In this document: positions 54,383 to 63,302 of the stretch, in pieces | Layout: every line of letters begins with the position of its first letter | Position numbering within the stretch: the stretch's first letter is position 1 | Assembly (NCBI GenBank): GCA_041392475.1 | Contig: JAWKLZ010000001.1 | Coordinates: forward strand, 3,472,001-3,536,000 | Direction of reading: 5' to 3' | Length of the DNA stretch: 64,000 bases | Source: Chitinophagales bacterium | GTDB taxonomy: Bacteria > Bacteroidota > Bacteroidia > Chitinophagales > UBA2359 | Program-made: the position numbers and the translations under genes | The notes under the pieces: model-generated | The model's database searches: none | What the model saw: only the letters and a program-made list of their open reading frames with translations | What the model was told of the DNA's origin: nothing

Positions 54383-55284
54383 GGTTTAAGCCTTAACACG
54401 ACTGCCTCCGTATCCACTTCAAAAATATGGTCTTTGTTTAACTGCTCAATATACATTTTGCTGCCATATTTATTCAAGTGTGTATAATCTGCAAAACTCG
54501 TGAAATCGGCAATTGCTCTTGTATAGTCATACACTTTCTCACCCGTCAATGCTTCAATCTGTGACTTCCATGCTTCGAGGTTGACAATTTTATCGGCATA
54601 AGGCGGAAAATAAGGATTGAGCACCAAGCGAATATCCGTTCCATATTTTTTAGACAAATCTACGATGCGCTTCAATTCTTCTTGTCTTTCTTCCTTCAAT
54701 GAAAACTCCACTTGTTCCATTTCCCCCAATTCGGCAATCACATTGTCATTGATTTTTCGATCCAAAAGCCAAAACTTATCGCTTTTGTTGAGGTAATACA
54801 AACTTCGCTGAAAAACTTCGCTATTGTAGCGGTACAAATGACTGACCTTGCTTGCCCATGCAGTAGTTGGGTCGTAGTGAAAAATCAAAGAATCAATGCC
54901 TTTCGATTCTTCGGAATGTAGCGCAAAACTGGGTATCAATTTTTCATCGCTATAATCCGCCATACTCACTTCAAACAAGATGAGCTTTGGAGCTTTGTGG
55001 CGTTCGAGGTAATCTTCCATCAAGACCCTTGCCAAGCTGATGTGCATCCCATTGTAGCTAATATTGAAGGTTTTAGCATCAGTGATTTCTTCTATATAAG
55101 GCTGGTAAAAAACCAATCCTCTCGAATTTCCTACCAACAAAATATCGCTTTCTCCCTTGCCTTTGTAGAGTCGAGAATAACGAAATTGGCTGTGATCGGT
55201 GAGAAACTTCAGCATCATCCCCCCTACTCTATCACCCACAAAAACGAGTGCGACCAATGCGATAACCCATATTACTTTTTTCAT
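54379..55284 (-). CDS. SGNH-like membrane-anchored protein, partner of the MBOAT acyltransferase
   Basis: A 301-residue protein with an N-terminal signal-anchor (residues 3-17, VIWVIALVALVFVGD). SGNH features are DILLVGNSRGL with Ser54 as the likely nucleophile, the Gly/Asn block FNISYNGMHISLA, and near the end FADYTHLNKYGSKMY with Asp266 and His269. Proteins of this build (AlgJ/AlgX- or DltD-like) commonly sit beside MBOAT acyltransferases and move the acyl group from the membrane enzyme to the exopolysaccharide. The MBOAT gene lies upstream on the same strand, 352 bp away, with an octamer array in between, so the pairing is likely although the gap is unusual. Confidence 0.75.
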   Translation of the reverse strand: MKKVIWVIALVALVFVGDRVGGMMLKFLTDHSQFRYSRLYKGKGESDILLVGNSRGLVFYQPYIEEITDAKTFNISYNGMHISLARVLMEDYLERHKAPKLILFEVSMADYSDEKLIPSFALHSEESKGIDSLIFHYDPTTAWASKVSHLYRYNSEVFQRSLYYLNKSDKFWLLDRKINDNVIAELGEMEQVEFSLKEERQEELKRIVDLSKKYGTDIRLVLNPYFPPYADKIVNLEAWKSQIEALTGEKVYDYTRAIADFTSFADYTHLNKYGSKMYIEQLNKDHIFEVDTEAVVLRLKP

Positions 55285-55292
55285 TGATTGAT

Positions 55293-55564
55293 TGTTGAAT
55301 TGCTTAATTGCTGTATGGTTGAATGGTTGAATGGTTGAATGGTTGAATTGCTTAATGGTTGAATGGTTGAATTGCTTAATGGTTGTATGGTTGTATGGTT
55401 GTATGGTTGAATTGCTTAATGGTTGAATTGCTTAATGGTTGAATTGCTTAATGGTTGAATGGTTGTATGGTTGTATGGTTGTATGGTTGTATGGTTGTAT
55501 GGTTGTATGGTTGTATGGTTGTATGGTTGTATGGTTGAATTGCTTAATGGTTGCATAGTTGGAT
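55293..55564. repeat. Array of 34 tandem octamers of three main types
   Basis: The DNA divides without gaps into 8-bp units: GGTTGAAT, GGTTGTAT and TGCTTAAT, with variants only at the ends. Nine GGTTGTAT units in a row fill 55461-55532, while TGCTTAAT is always followed by GGTTGAAT or GGTTGTAT and preceded by GGTTGAAT in the body of the array. It lies between the MBOAT and SGNH-like genes on what should be one transcript. Copy number probably varies by slippage. Confidence 0.95.
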
Positions 55565-55636
55565 TAGAAATATCTGTGTAGCTCTATTATCTACAATTCT
55601 CATCTGCGTAATCCTAAAATCTATAAAATCTGCGAT

Positions 55637-57055
55637 TTAGAACTGAAAATAAATAAACTGTGATTGTCCAAAAGTGCCAAGCAGTGCAATACTCCACAAT
55701 ATCAAGGCATAAGAAGCGATTTGAAAAACAGGGCTTCGTTCTGCAATTTGCGGCAAATCCACCTTTGCATCCACTATCTCAACCACCAACAACATACCTA
55801 TCAATAGAAAGCCTTGCACAATCCAAAACATATTCACCAAGGTCGTTCCTTGCAGAGCGACAATGCCTGAAATAACCGCATTTGCAGTTGCAAAGTCAGG
55901 GCTTCGGAAATAAATCCACGCAAAACAGGTCAAAAAATATACCAATGCAATAGACCATGCATTGCTCAACCATTGCGGAATCTGTAGGGAATGTTCGATT
56001 TTAGCTACATAAGGACTGCCGATTCGTTGAATAATTAGATATGATCCATGCAAAAAGCCCCAAAACACGAAAGTCCAACTTGCACCATGCCACAAACCTC
56101 CCAATAACATTGTAATCATCAAGTTGCGATGCGTGAACCATTTACCGCCTCTATTACCACCCAATGGGATGTAGAGGTAATCTCGCAACCAACTCGACAA
56201 GGAAATGTGCCAACGTGTCCAAAATTCACTGAAATTTTTGGAGAAATAAGGTGTACGGAAATTCATCGGAAAGTGAAAACCCATGATGCGGGCCAATCCA
56301 ATGGCTATGTCGGAATAACCCGAAAAATCACAGTATATCTGAAAGGAGTAAAAAATGACTCCCACAACTAAATTTAAAGAAGAAAAACCTGCTGGTGAGG
56401 TGAATATCTGATCAACGACCAATGACAAGGAATCGGCTACGGCTACTTTTTTGAAGAAACCGACCAACATTTGCCCCAAACCCATTGTAAAATTATTCCA
56501 GTCAAATTTGTGGTCTTTTCGGAATTGCGGCAATAAATCACTTGCCCTTACAATCGGACCTGCTACCAATTGCGGAAAAAAGGAGATGTAAGTGGCAAAC
56601 CGCATAAAATCTGGCTCTACATCAATTTTTCGCCAATATAAGTCAATCGTGTAACTCATAGACTGAAAGGTATAAAATGAAATGCCTACAGGAAGAATAA
56701 TGTGTAAGGTATTGAAAGATGCTTCTATACCAACGTTCTGCATCAATTCGGCAAAAGAATCAGTGAAAAAATTGAAGTATTTAAAGAACGCCAAAACGCC
56801 GAGATTCATGAAAACACTGATCAATAAGAACTTCTTTCTTTTTGCTTGTTCTTCTGTTTGACTTATCTTCAAACCCAATGCATAGTCAATCACCGTAGAA
56901 AGTACGATTAAGCTCAAAAAACGCACATCCCACCATCCATAAAAGAAATAACTTGCCACTAAACAGAACAATAAACGTGCTCTGCCTTTTAATGCAAAAT
57001 AGATAGGCAAAAATACAGAAATGAACACTAAAAAAGGTAAACTGTTAAATAACAT
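55637..57055 (-). CDS. MBOAT family O-acyltransferase (AlgI/DltB-like)
   Basis: A 472-residue polytopic inner-membrane protein with about eleven helices. MBOAT hallmarks are SYFFYGWWDVRFLSLI near the N-terminus, VGISFYTFQSMSYTIDLYW, QLVAGPIVRASDLLPQF, FSEFWTRWHISLSSWLRDYLY (His283) and LLGGLWHGASWTF with the catalytic His323. Members such as AlgI pass acetyl groups across the membrane to exopolysaccharides; here the downstream SGNH-like protein would complete the transfer. Glycosyltransferase genes further along fit a polysaccharide role. The acyl donor and acceptor are not known. Start is at 57055, and the gene is separated by 215 bp from the GDSL hydrolase gene, read in the same direction. 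Confidence 0.93.
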   Translation of the reverse strand: MLFNSLPFLVFISVFLPIYFALKGRARLLFCLVASYFFYGWWDVRFLSLIVLSTVIDYALGLKISQTEEQAKRKKFLLISVFMNLGVLAFFKYFNFFTDSFAELMQNVGIEASFNTLHIILPVGISFYTFQSMSYTIDLYWRKIDVEPDFMRFATYISFFPQLVAGPIVRASDLLPQFRKDHKFDWNNFTMGLGQMLVGFFKKVAVADSLSLVVDQIFTSPAGFSSLNLVVGVIFYSFQIYCDFSGYSDIAIGLARIMGFHFPMNFRTPYFSKNFSEFWTRWHISLSSWLRDYLYIPLGGNRGGKWFTHRNLMITMLLGGLWHGASWTFVFWGFLHGSYLIIQRIGSPYVAKIEHSLQIPQWLSNAWSIALVYFLTCFAWIYFRSPDFATANAVISGIVALQGTTLVNMFWIVQGFLLIGMLLVVEIVDAKVDLPQIAERSPVFQIASYALILWSIALLGTFGQSQFIYFQF

Positions 57056-57270
57056 GACTTTAGCTTCTGTTTGTTGAGACTTTGAGTAGTTTCCTATGGT
57101 CGATGGTAGTGGGATATTTGCCTCGCCACATACTTAGATTGGCGAAGTATCTTTGGTCCACCAAAATATATTTAGAACCTTAGAATTTGATGCATTTTTT
57201 TGAAGGGGGAGAAATATCAAGTTGCAGTTAGCCAACGGTTGAATGATTTTTTATTCAACAATCAAGCCAT

Positions 57271-57972
57271 TCAGTCTTCTATCCATTTTTCAACGACAGT
57301 TTTCCATACCAAATAAGCACTGCCATTGATGTGAATTCCGTCCTGTGTATATTCAGCTTTGAGTCGCTGTTGGTCATCTGCCATTACTGCGTACAAATCT
57401 GCATAAACCAAGCCAAATTTATCTGATAAGTCCTTTATTTTTTGATTTACATACAGAATCGTCTTATTTTCTATATTCATTTTTCGGACTTGACTATTGA
57501 TAGGCAAAATACTCTGAACAATTATTTGGGTATCAGGCAGATTGTCTGTGAGTTGCTGCAATAATTGCTCATAATTTCGGAGTAAATCACGCTCATTTCC
57601 ATAGATTAAATCATTGACTCCCACCATTAAAAACAACTTATCGGGCTTTGCTTCAAGGATTGACCCTAAGCGTTTTAGAATACCTGATGCGGTATCACCG
57701 CTAATCCCTCTATTTTTAATCTTCTCATTATCAAATAACTCTGCCCACTCACATTCTGCCGTAATGCTATCTCCCAAAAAAATGATTTCACCTGTTGATT
57801 TTGGTAACATTTCAAACAAATTTTTGCGGTGTTCGTACATACCTGTGAAACCTGCACCGCCACGAACTTTGAAGAGTAGGTAAGAAACACCTCCAAGTCC
57901 ATTGACGACTTTGACCAAACAAAACAAAAACACCACATTGAAGAAAATAGAAATTATCAATAGTTTATTCAT
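57271..57972 (-). CDS. GDSL-type SGNH hydrolase
   Basis: A 233-residue lipase/esterase-like hydrolase anchored by an N-terminal hydrophobic segment (about residues 3-22). I use the ATG at 57972; the frame also opens at a GTG three bases earlier. Catalytic blocks are IIFLGDSITAE (Ser69), NRGISGDTASGIL (Gly), LMVGVNDLIYG (Asn) and TQDGIHINGSAY (Asp211 and His214). The platelet-activating-factor acetylhydrolase style of the family often removes acetyl groups from carbohydrates; next to an MBOAT gene it may edit acetylation of the same polymer. The region upstream holds a terminator and a candidate structured RNA. Confidence 0.88.
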   Translation of the reverse strand: MNKLLIISIFFNVVFLFCLVKVVNGLGGVSYLLFKVRGGAGFTGMYEHRKNLFEMLPKSTGEIIFLGDSITAECEWAELFDNEKIKNRGISGDTASGILKRLGSILEAKPDKLFLMVGVNDLIYGNERDLLRNYEQLLQQLTDNLPDTQIIVQSILPINSQVRKMNIENKTILYVNQKIKDLSDKFGLVYADLYAVMADDQQRLKAEYTQDGIHINGSAYLVWKTVVEKWIED

Positions 57973-58010
57973 CACTGATTATTTACACTATAATTTTTAG
58001 CTAAAGCTAT

Positions 58011-58060
58011 AAAATAAAAAACAGGCAAAAGATGTGAGCGAACCCACACCTAATGCCTGA
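58011..58060 (-). terminator. Minus-strand terminator before the GDSL gene
   Basis: CAGGCA (58022-58027) pairs with TGCCTG (58054-58059), with an inner GTG/CAC stem. On the minus strand the hairpin is followed by TTTTTT and further T-rich DNA. It ends transcription arriving from 58.1-58.6 kb. Confidence 0.7.
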
Positions 58061-58425
58061 TGGTTAAGTAAAACAGTGGTAAAATCGTGGTTAATAAAGT
58101 GAATAGTACGAGTCTATTCCGTGTTTTTTTTTGAAAAATACTGTCATGTTAAGCGCAGACGGTTCATTCTGGACAGTCAAGCCCAATCCTATACAGAATT
58201 TAGTAAGCCTGCGCTGAACATAATAGCTTGAAGTGGTATCACTTCAATGATTTTTCAAAACTGAAACAGTCATTAATCTGGTAAATCAATCGTACAATAG
58301 CCCTTGTACGTTGTTTTACTGTTTCAGAAGATATTTATGATAGTCAGGTTAAGTACAGACAGGTTGTGTTATATAGCCAAGCCCAATCAACTACATACTT
58401 ACAACCGCCTGTACCAAACTTGACG
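58061..58425 (-). ncRNA. Candidate structured RNA with two homologous hairpins
   Basis: Two long hairpins lie exactly 200 bp apart (58146-58221 and 58343-58424). Both have GTTAAG at the left, the central block AAGCCCAATC at the same offset, and a closing CTG at the same offset. The stem bases differ but still pair: GCGCAG with CTGCGC in the first, GTACAG with CTGTAC in the second, plus GTCAGGTT with AACTTGAC outside it. A third hairpin (CTGAAACAGT 58261-58270 with ACTGTTTCAG 58318-58327, inner CGTACAA/TTGTACG) lies between them. A minus-strand terminator follows, which suggests the direction; no promoter was found and no known RNA family was recognised. Confidence 0.45.
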
Positions 58426-58618
58426 AATTGTTACTTTTTTATTTCCTATGAAAGGCAATCCACCTACCAACTTTTGGCGACTTAAAACAATTGAAAAAGG
58501 TAAGCCCAAACCCCTCCAACTGATTGTCCGCATACCAAAAAGGATGGTAATTGGTGAATTGCTTTTTTTCATGGCATCATGACTTTAGGTAATTAAAAGT
58601 CAAAATTTTCATTTATTG
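58426..58618. other. Gene-free spacer after the glycosyltransferase
   Basis: No convincing gene. A 44-codon plus-strand frame at 58448-58582 (MKGNPPTNFWRLKTIEKGKP...) ends without any recognisable motif and is probably chance. Any promoter for the candidate RNA should lie here. Confidence 0.4.
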
Positions 58619-59950
58619 TTATTCTCCAACATCACTTATCACCTCTTTTATATCGTACTTGCGGGTGTGTTCCGTGTGTTTAAAATTCTTATTCGGATTG
58701 CTCATTTTGAACAGAGCCGTTATTTGCCTAAGCACAAACAAAGGAATTGCCCACAGTTTATTCCACACCGCTTTGGGAGCTTTAGATAAGTGTAGCACCC
58801 AAACCACATTCAAACCAAAAATACCCAATCCTGCATACAATATCAATGTTCCAAAAGGGGCTATCAATATGTCTAACAATCCGATAAAAACAGCAACAAA
58901 TACCAACAAAAACAAAGGTGGAGTGAGAGTAATCAAGCCAAACAATAATTGATTGAAACTAAAATTCTTGACACCTCTCCACAAAATATTGGAGGAGTTG
59001 GGAATGTTCTGAAAATAAGAATACAACCATCGAGTCCTTTGGGTTTCAACCTGTTCTGCTGTTGTCACCTTTTCATCATACACAATCGCGTCTTTGGCAT
59101 AAGCAATCCGCACATTTTGCTTCAACAAGTGGTTTTGTAGAATCTTATCTTCTTGTAGCATTTTTTTCCACTGTGTCTTACCTTGTTGAATCTCTTTACT
59201 GTTCAAGTATTCCCAGTATAGTTTCGTATCTACTGCCATTCCCGAACCAGAAATCACTGAGGATGAACCCAAAAGATACGGCACATAACGCTCAATATAG
59301 TTTTTGTAAATCTCACCTGTCGAATCCGCACAAGCATATACTGTATCCAAATTCTTGGCAGTTCGTTGTCCTTGTACTGCTTCAAAACCTGCATGGAAAT
59401 AACGGTTCAGTTCTGCCAAAAAATTGGGATGCGCCAAATTATCTGCATCAAAAACTGCTGTCACCTCATGCGCCTTTTTGAAGTGTTCCATCGCATAAAT
59501 AATGGATTTAGCCTTCAGTCTAAGCGGTTCTTCGGGCTTCAATACCATCACCTTTTCCTTGTCCCAGTTTTGAGCAACAATAGATACCCTTGAAATATCA
59601 CATTCATCTGCAACTAAATAAATTGAGTGCTTATTTCCATTTACTTCTCCATAGTTTTGCTTCAACAAAGACTCTACTAAAGGCACTGCAATATCAGCGT
59701 TTTTGTAAGCAGTGATGATACATGCAAAATCCCGTTCTATAGCTTCAATGGCTTCCTGCTCTGTTGGTTCTATCGTGAGTTCTGCTGAAGTTTGAGCCAT
59801 CATTTGCGACAATTCTTCCCCCTCATCCACAGGAATGATTTCTGGGATGTTTTCTTGTTTTCTGAATTGTGCCATCCATACATTGACAAACGGCAATACT
59901 AAAAACAAAAACAGAATCAAATGCAATAATATGTAAATATACTCAAACAT
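58619..59950 (-). CDS. Membrane-bound processive-type glycosyltransferase family 2
   Basis: A 443-residue enzyme with one N-terminal helix (about residues 4-24), a cytoplasmic GT-A domain and three or four C-terminal helices from residue ~340. Motifs are DFACIITAYKNADIAVPLVE, the metal-binding AVFDADNLAHPNF, SGSGMAVDTKLYWE, LQEDKILQNHLLKQNVRIAY (with the general-base Asp region) and VETQRTRWLYSYF, the QxxRW motif. This is the layout of hyaluronan- or cellulose-synthase-like enzymes that build and often export polysaccharide. It belongs to a run of polysaccharide genes read in the same direction. The sugar is unknown. Confidence 0.9.
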   Translation of the reverse strand: MFEYIYILLHLILFLFLVLPFVNVWMAQFRKQENIPEIIPVDEGEELSQMMAQTSAELTIEPTEQEAIEAIERDFACIITAYKNADIAVPLVESLLKQNYGEVNGNKHSIYLVADECDISRVSIVAQNWDKEKVMVLKPEEPLRLKAKSIIYAMEHFKKAHEVTAVFDADNLAHPNFLAELNRYFHAGFEAVQGQRTAKNLDTVYACADSTGEIYKNYIERYVPYLLGSSSVISGSGMAVDTKLYWEYLNSKEIQQGKTQWKKMLQEDKILQNHLLKQNVRIAYAKDAIVYDEKVTTAEQVETQRTRWLYSYFQNIPNSSNILWRGVKNFSFNQLLFGLITLTPPLFLLVFVAVFIGLLDILIAPFGTLILYAGLGIFGLNVVWVLHLSKAPKAVWNKLWAIPLFVLRQITALFKMSNPNKNFKHTEHTRKYDIKEVISDVGE

Positions 59951-60048
59951 GATTATTAGGCTTTTTTACAATAAATATTTGTTGTCGTTTTGGTTTTCTT
60001 TTTTTATGGTTTTAACTAAAATAGTGGTAAAAAATAGGGTTTTAAAAA

Positions 60049-60978
60049 TCAACGCAAACTGAGTTTGGCTTCAAAATCTGCTCCTGATTGATGGTAAAAA
60101 TTCCATAAAATACCTTTCATAAAAGCTTGGATTTGTTTAAAATCTCTTTGTAAGCCATACGAAATCAAATTTTTAGGAATCGTAAATAACACCAAAAACA
60201 AAACAAAAGCAAGCCATTGAAGATTTGAAGCATGGCGACGCATAAACAAAATACGATTGCGGGTGATGTAGTAGGTTTTCAAAGCACTCAGTTTTCCTAC
60301 CGAAAGAGACTCCTTGTGGTAAATCAGTGCATTGGGTTCTACATATATTTCATAACCTCCTTTGCGAATGCGTTCACACCAATCCAATTCTTCGTAATAC
60401 AAAAAGAAAGTTTCTGCCATCAATCCTACACGATCAATTACTTCCCGTTTGACCATCATTGCTGCACCATGAGCATAAGGTGTTGGGACAGGTTTGGAAT
60501 ATTGCCCTTCATCTATTTCATGTTCTCCAATCGTGGTATTGCGAGCAGTATAAGGATTGATTCGTGTAAAACCTGCATACTGAATGCGATTCGGTTCATC
60601 GTAATAACATATCTTGGGGCTAACCATTCCCAGATTGGGAATATCTTCAAATAATGTCAAAAGTTTCTCAATCACATTTTCGGTCATTTCTGTATCGTTG
60701 TTCACGAAAAAAAGATACTCTCCCTTTGCAGCCTCAACCCCTAGGTTATTGCCGCCTGCAAATCCAAGATTTTTTTCGCTCAAAATAACCGTCACATTGG
60801 GAAAGAGTGCGTTAATCAAGGGTTTAGGGCTTTCCTTAGAATTGTTATCTACTACAATCACCTCATAGTTTGGGTAACTAATATTTTTAAGCGATTGAAG
60901 CAATTCATAGGTCGCTTGGGTTTGGTTGTAGTTAATAGTTATCAGGGAAACCAATGGTTGAGTGCTGTTCTTTTTCAT
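60049..60978 (-). CDS. Glycosyltransferase family 2 (rhamnosyltransferase-like)
   Basis: A 309-residue GT-A enzyme. It begins with LVSLITINYNQTQATYELLQ, then EVIVVDNNSKESPK, AGGNNLGVEAAKGEYLFFVN with NNDTEMTENVIEKL (the DxD-like site), and PYAHGAAMMVKREVIDRVG followed by FFLYYEELDWCERIRKGGYE. These are typical of WbbL-like transferases that add rhamnose or similar sugars to a lipid-linked oligosaccharide. One hydrophobic segment near the C-terminus (LAFVLFLVLFTIPKNLI) attaches it to the membrane. It lies about 100 bp upstream of the processive-type GT2 gene and downstream of the sugar-phosphate transferase gene, as expected for one assembly pathway. Confidence 0.9.
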   Translation of the reverse strand: MKKNSTQPLVSLITINYNQTQATYELLQSLKNISYPNYEVIVVDNNSKESPKPLINALFPNVTVILSEKNLGFAGGNNLGVEAAKGEYLFFVNNDTEMTENVIEKLLTLFEDIPNLGMVSPKICYYDEPNRIQYAGFTRINPYTARNTTIGEHEIDEGQYSKPVPTPYAHGAAMMVKREVIDRVGLMAETFFLYYEELDWCERIRKGGYEIYVEPNALIYHKESLSVGKLSALKTYYITRNRILFMRRHASNLQWLAFVLFLVLFTIPKNLISYGLQRDFKQIQAFMKGILWNFYHQSGADFEAKLSLR

Positions 60979-61083
60979 GACCTAAATATTTGGAATGATA
61001 GAAACTTCAATTTTAATTAAACAATTAGGGTTTATTGGTTCTAAGAGTCGGTTTAAGGTTAGTTGTCTTTTGGAGTAGTGGTT

Positions 61084-62223
61084 TTATACTGCTTCGTGTT
61101 GAAACATTGCAGGTATGGTTTTAAAGATTATCTTCAAATCGTACCACAGTGAAAATCGTTTTGCATATTCTATATCCAATTCCATGCGTTCTGTCACCGA
61201 CATATTGTCTTTTCCTCTTTTAGTCACTTGCCAAAGCCCTGTGATGCCAGCAGGAGCCAAAAATCTTTGTGACCATTCATCTTTTGTCAATTGTTCAGCT
61301 TCATATACTGGAAGCGGACGATTCCCAACGATAGACATGTCACCAAACAATACATTCAGGAGTTGCGGCAATTCATCTAAACTCGTTTTGCGGATAAGTC
61401 GCCCTATGCGGGTAACTCTTGGATCATTCTTCAGTTTTACAAATGTATTCTCATTCGCATCACCGCTTTCACCATACTGATTCAGATGTGATAATTTTTG
61501 CAACTCTTTGTCTGCTCCCTCTCGCATTGACCTAAACTTGTAAAAGTCAAATACTTTGTAGCCGCTACCAATTCGCTTTGAAGAATAAAACACCTTTCCT
61601 TTTCCTTTCGACTCCAATTTGATAAGCATAGCAATAAGCAACAATACAGGACTCAATGCTATCAATGCAGTAACTGCAAATAGGATATCAAAAGCACGCT
61701 TTGAAGTAGGAGTTTGTTCTTCATACCCTTTATCTTCTGTCAAATTCAGCTTGGAACGTTCTGCTTTAAACATGTTCAAAAACTGAATCCGATTTTTGAG
61801 GTCTTCCCAATTGAAAGGAGCAGCATAAAAATCATCAATACCTCTCTTCAATGCACTCATAGAATCCATGCTTGCAGGTTTATCTGATACCAACAAGAAA
61901 GGAATCAAGCTTAATTGTTTGTTGTTCTGAATATTAGACAACAACAAATAATCATCTTCCTCCAAAAAATTCAAATCACAAATAATCGCACAAGGTTGTT
62001 TATAATTTCTGTTAGTGTAATTTTCTAACCATGTATATGCTTTAAAAGAGTTGTTAATATTAGTGATTTGGTATTCGGACTTATCCATAGATTCTGTCAT
62101 TCCTAAAAAAGTCTGCGGATTGTTGATTCCAACAAACAAGATATCTTCCGCCTCACTCTCCACTCTTGGATTAACCACACCTTTTTTGGCTGCTTTTCGA
62201 TAAATAATATTCAAATTACTCAT
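61084..62223 (-). CDS. Sugar-phosphate transferase with N-terminal degenerate receiver domain
   Basis: A 379-residue fusion. Residues ~25-150 look like a response-regulator receiver: the phosphoacceptor-like Asp83 is kept (AIICDLNFLEEDDYLLL), but the acidic pair is replaced (DILFVGINN) and the conserved Lys is Ala135 (DFYAAPF). Residues 177-379 are a PglC/WcaJ-type bacterial sugar transferase with one membrane segment (RAFDILFAVTALIALSPVLL), YKFRSMREGAD, RKTSLDELPQLLNVLFGDMS, IVGNRPLPVYE and PAGITGLWQVTKRG. It would start polysaccharide synthesis by moving a sugar phosphate to undecaprenyl phosphate. It overlaps the upstream receiver gene by 8 bp, so the two are made together and the receiver domain is probably a docking or regulatory module. 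Confidence 0.9.
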   Translation of the reverse strand: MSNLNIIYRKAAKKGVVNPRVESEAEDILFVGINNPQTFLGMTESMDKSEYQITNINNSFKAYTWLENYTNRNYKQPCAIICDLNFLEEDDYLLLSNIQNNKQLSLIPFLLVSDKPASMDSMSALKRGIDDFYAAPFNWEDLKNRIQFLNMFKAERSKLNLTEDKGYEEQTPTSKRAFDILFAVTALIALSPVLLLIAMLIKLESKGKGKVFYSSKRIGSGYKVFDFYKFRSMREGADKELQKLSHLNQYGESGDANENTFVKLKNDPRVTRIGRLIRKTSLDELPQLLNVLFGDMSIVGNRPLPVYEAEQLTKDEWSQRFLAPAGITGLWQVTKRGKDNMSVTERMELDIEYAKRFSLWYDLKIIFKTIPAMFQHEAV

Positions 62224-62611
62224 AGTGTAATGGTTTTAAAAGGGTCAAAACATTTTCGATTTTCTCAAACAACTCGTTTGGTTTGAAAGGTTTGCGTACA
62301 AAATCATTTGTACCCAGTTCGTAAAGTCTTCTCATCATTTTTTCCCGTTCAATTCCCGATACAACTATCACAGGAATATCTCTATAGAATCCGCTAGTGC
62401 GGATATTCTGCAAAAATTCAGGGCCATTCAAGCGGGGCATATTTACATCTAGTAAAATCACATCAGGAATGTTTCCTTTACCTAACCATGCCATAGCTTC
62501 TAATCCATTGTTTTGTGTAGCAATGTCATATTTTTGACTTAGCAGACACCCCAAAAGCATACGGGTACTTTGATCATCGTCTATGATGAGCACCTGTTTT
62601 TTATTTTTCAT
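62216..62611 (-). CDS. Stand-alone response regulator receiver protein
   Basis: A 131-residue CheY-like protein from ATG 62611 (a GTG lies one codon earlier). The receiver fold is complete: VLIIDDDQSTRMLLG with the acidic pair, VILLDVNMPRLNGPEFL with Asp55 as phosphoacceptor, IPVIVVSGIEREKM with the conserved Ser, and TNDFVRKPFKPNELFEKIEN with Lys107. There is no output domain. Its stop lies inside the start of the sugar-transferase gene (8-bp overlap), which carries a degenerate receiver, so the likely job is to control that enzyme by contact. No histidine kinase gene is in the window. Confidence 0.92.
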   Translation of the reverse strand: MKNKKQVLIIDDDQSTRMLLGCLLSQKYDIATQNNGLEAMAWLGKGNIPDVILLDVNMPRLNGPEFLQNIRTSGFYRDIPVIVVSGIEREKMMRRLYELGTNDFVRKPFKPNELFEKIENVLTLLKPLHYE

Positions 62612-63302
62612 CACTCGTAGTATTTAAAATAAAAAATAGTATAAACTACTAATTGAAAGGGTGTTCTGTATTGGATATTTGGGTGGGATACATCATTGAA
62701 AATACTACATACAAAAAGTACTGAGTAAGGTGTGAATTATTTATTGAATGGAAAATATTCACTTCAATCCTTAAGCTATTCTTCTATTTGGAAAGTTCCA
62801 ATGATTCATACAATCGATGATGCTTACTGCAAAAACTTTTCCAAATTTTCGATTTTTACATTTTTATTACATTTTTTTTGAAACTTATTTCAAATAATGC
62901 CGTAGCCTCAATTGAATTGCAAAATACTACTTTCATGACAATTTAATGACATTTGAAATAAAATCTACTTCAATCTTGCCTACACCTATTCCATTTTGTG
63001 TGAAAATTTTGAAGCATAAAAGCCAAATTGTCAATAGCATAAATGATTAGAAAGGAAAATACATTTTTGGACTAAGTAGCGTCAAAGGTGAGCAATTATC
63101 ATTCAATTACTGGCATTAAAAAATGCCCTTATATATGAATTTACATAAATTGAGTGTCCAATAAATTAAACACAATGTATAGATAAGAAAAATAAAAAAG
63201 ATGGTGTATTCGATTTCGGAAGTTTGCAGCCTCATAAATGACCCAATCCGAAAGTAAAACTTCTGAAGTTTTGCTGCTGCTCCACATCAAAAGTTGGAGA
63301 AT
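62612..63302. other. Gene-free region, 690 bp
   Basis: Very AT-rich DNA between the receiver gene and lipA. It must hold the promoter of the polysaccharide operon and the lipA terminator. A small perfect hairpin AAAACTTCTGAAGTTTT lies near 63258-63274. No gene, tRNA or strong promoter box was recognised. Confidence 0.45.

Noticed and set aside
55293..55564. CRISPR array
   Set aside because: The units are 8 bp with no spacers, and there are no cas genes; it is a simple tandem repeat.
58146..58424. Integron attC sites
   Set aside because: GTTAAGC-like ends looked suggestive, but the order is GTT first and AAC last, opposite to attC, and no integrase or cassette array is present.
58448..58582. 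44-codon plus-strand frame
   Set aside because: No motif, no promoter and no support beyond length.
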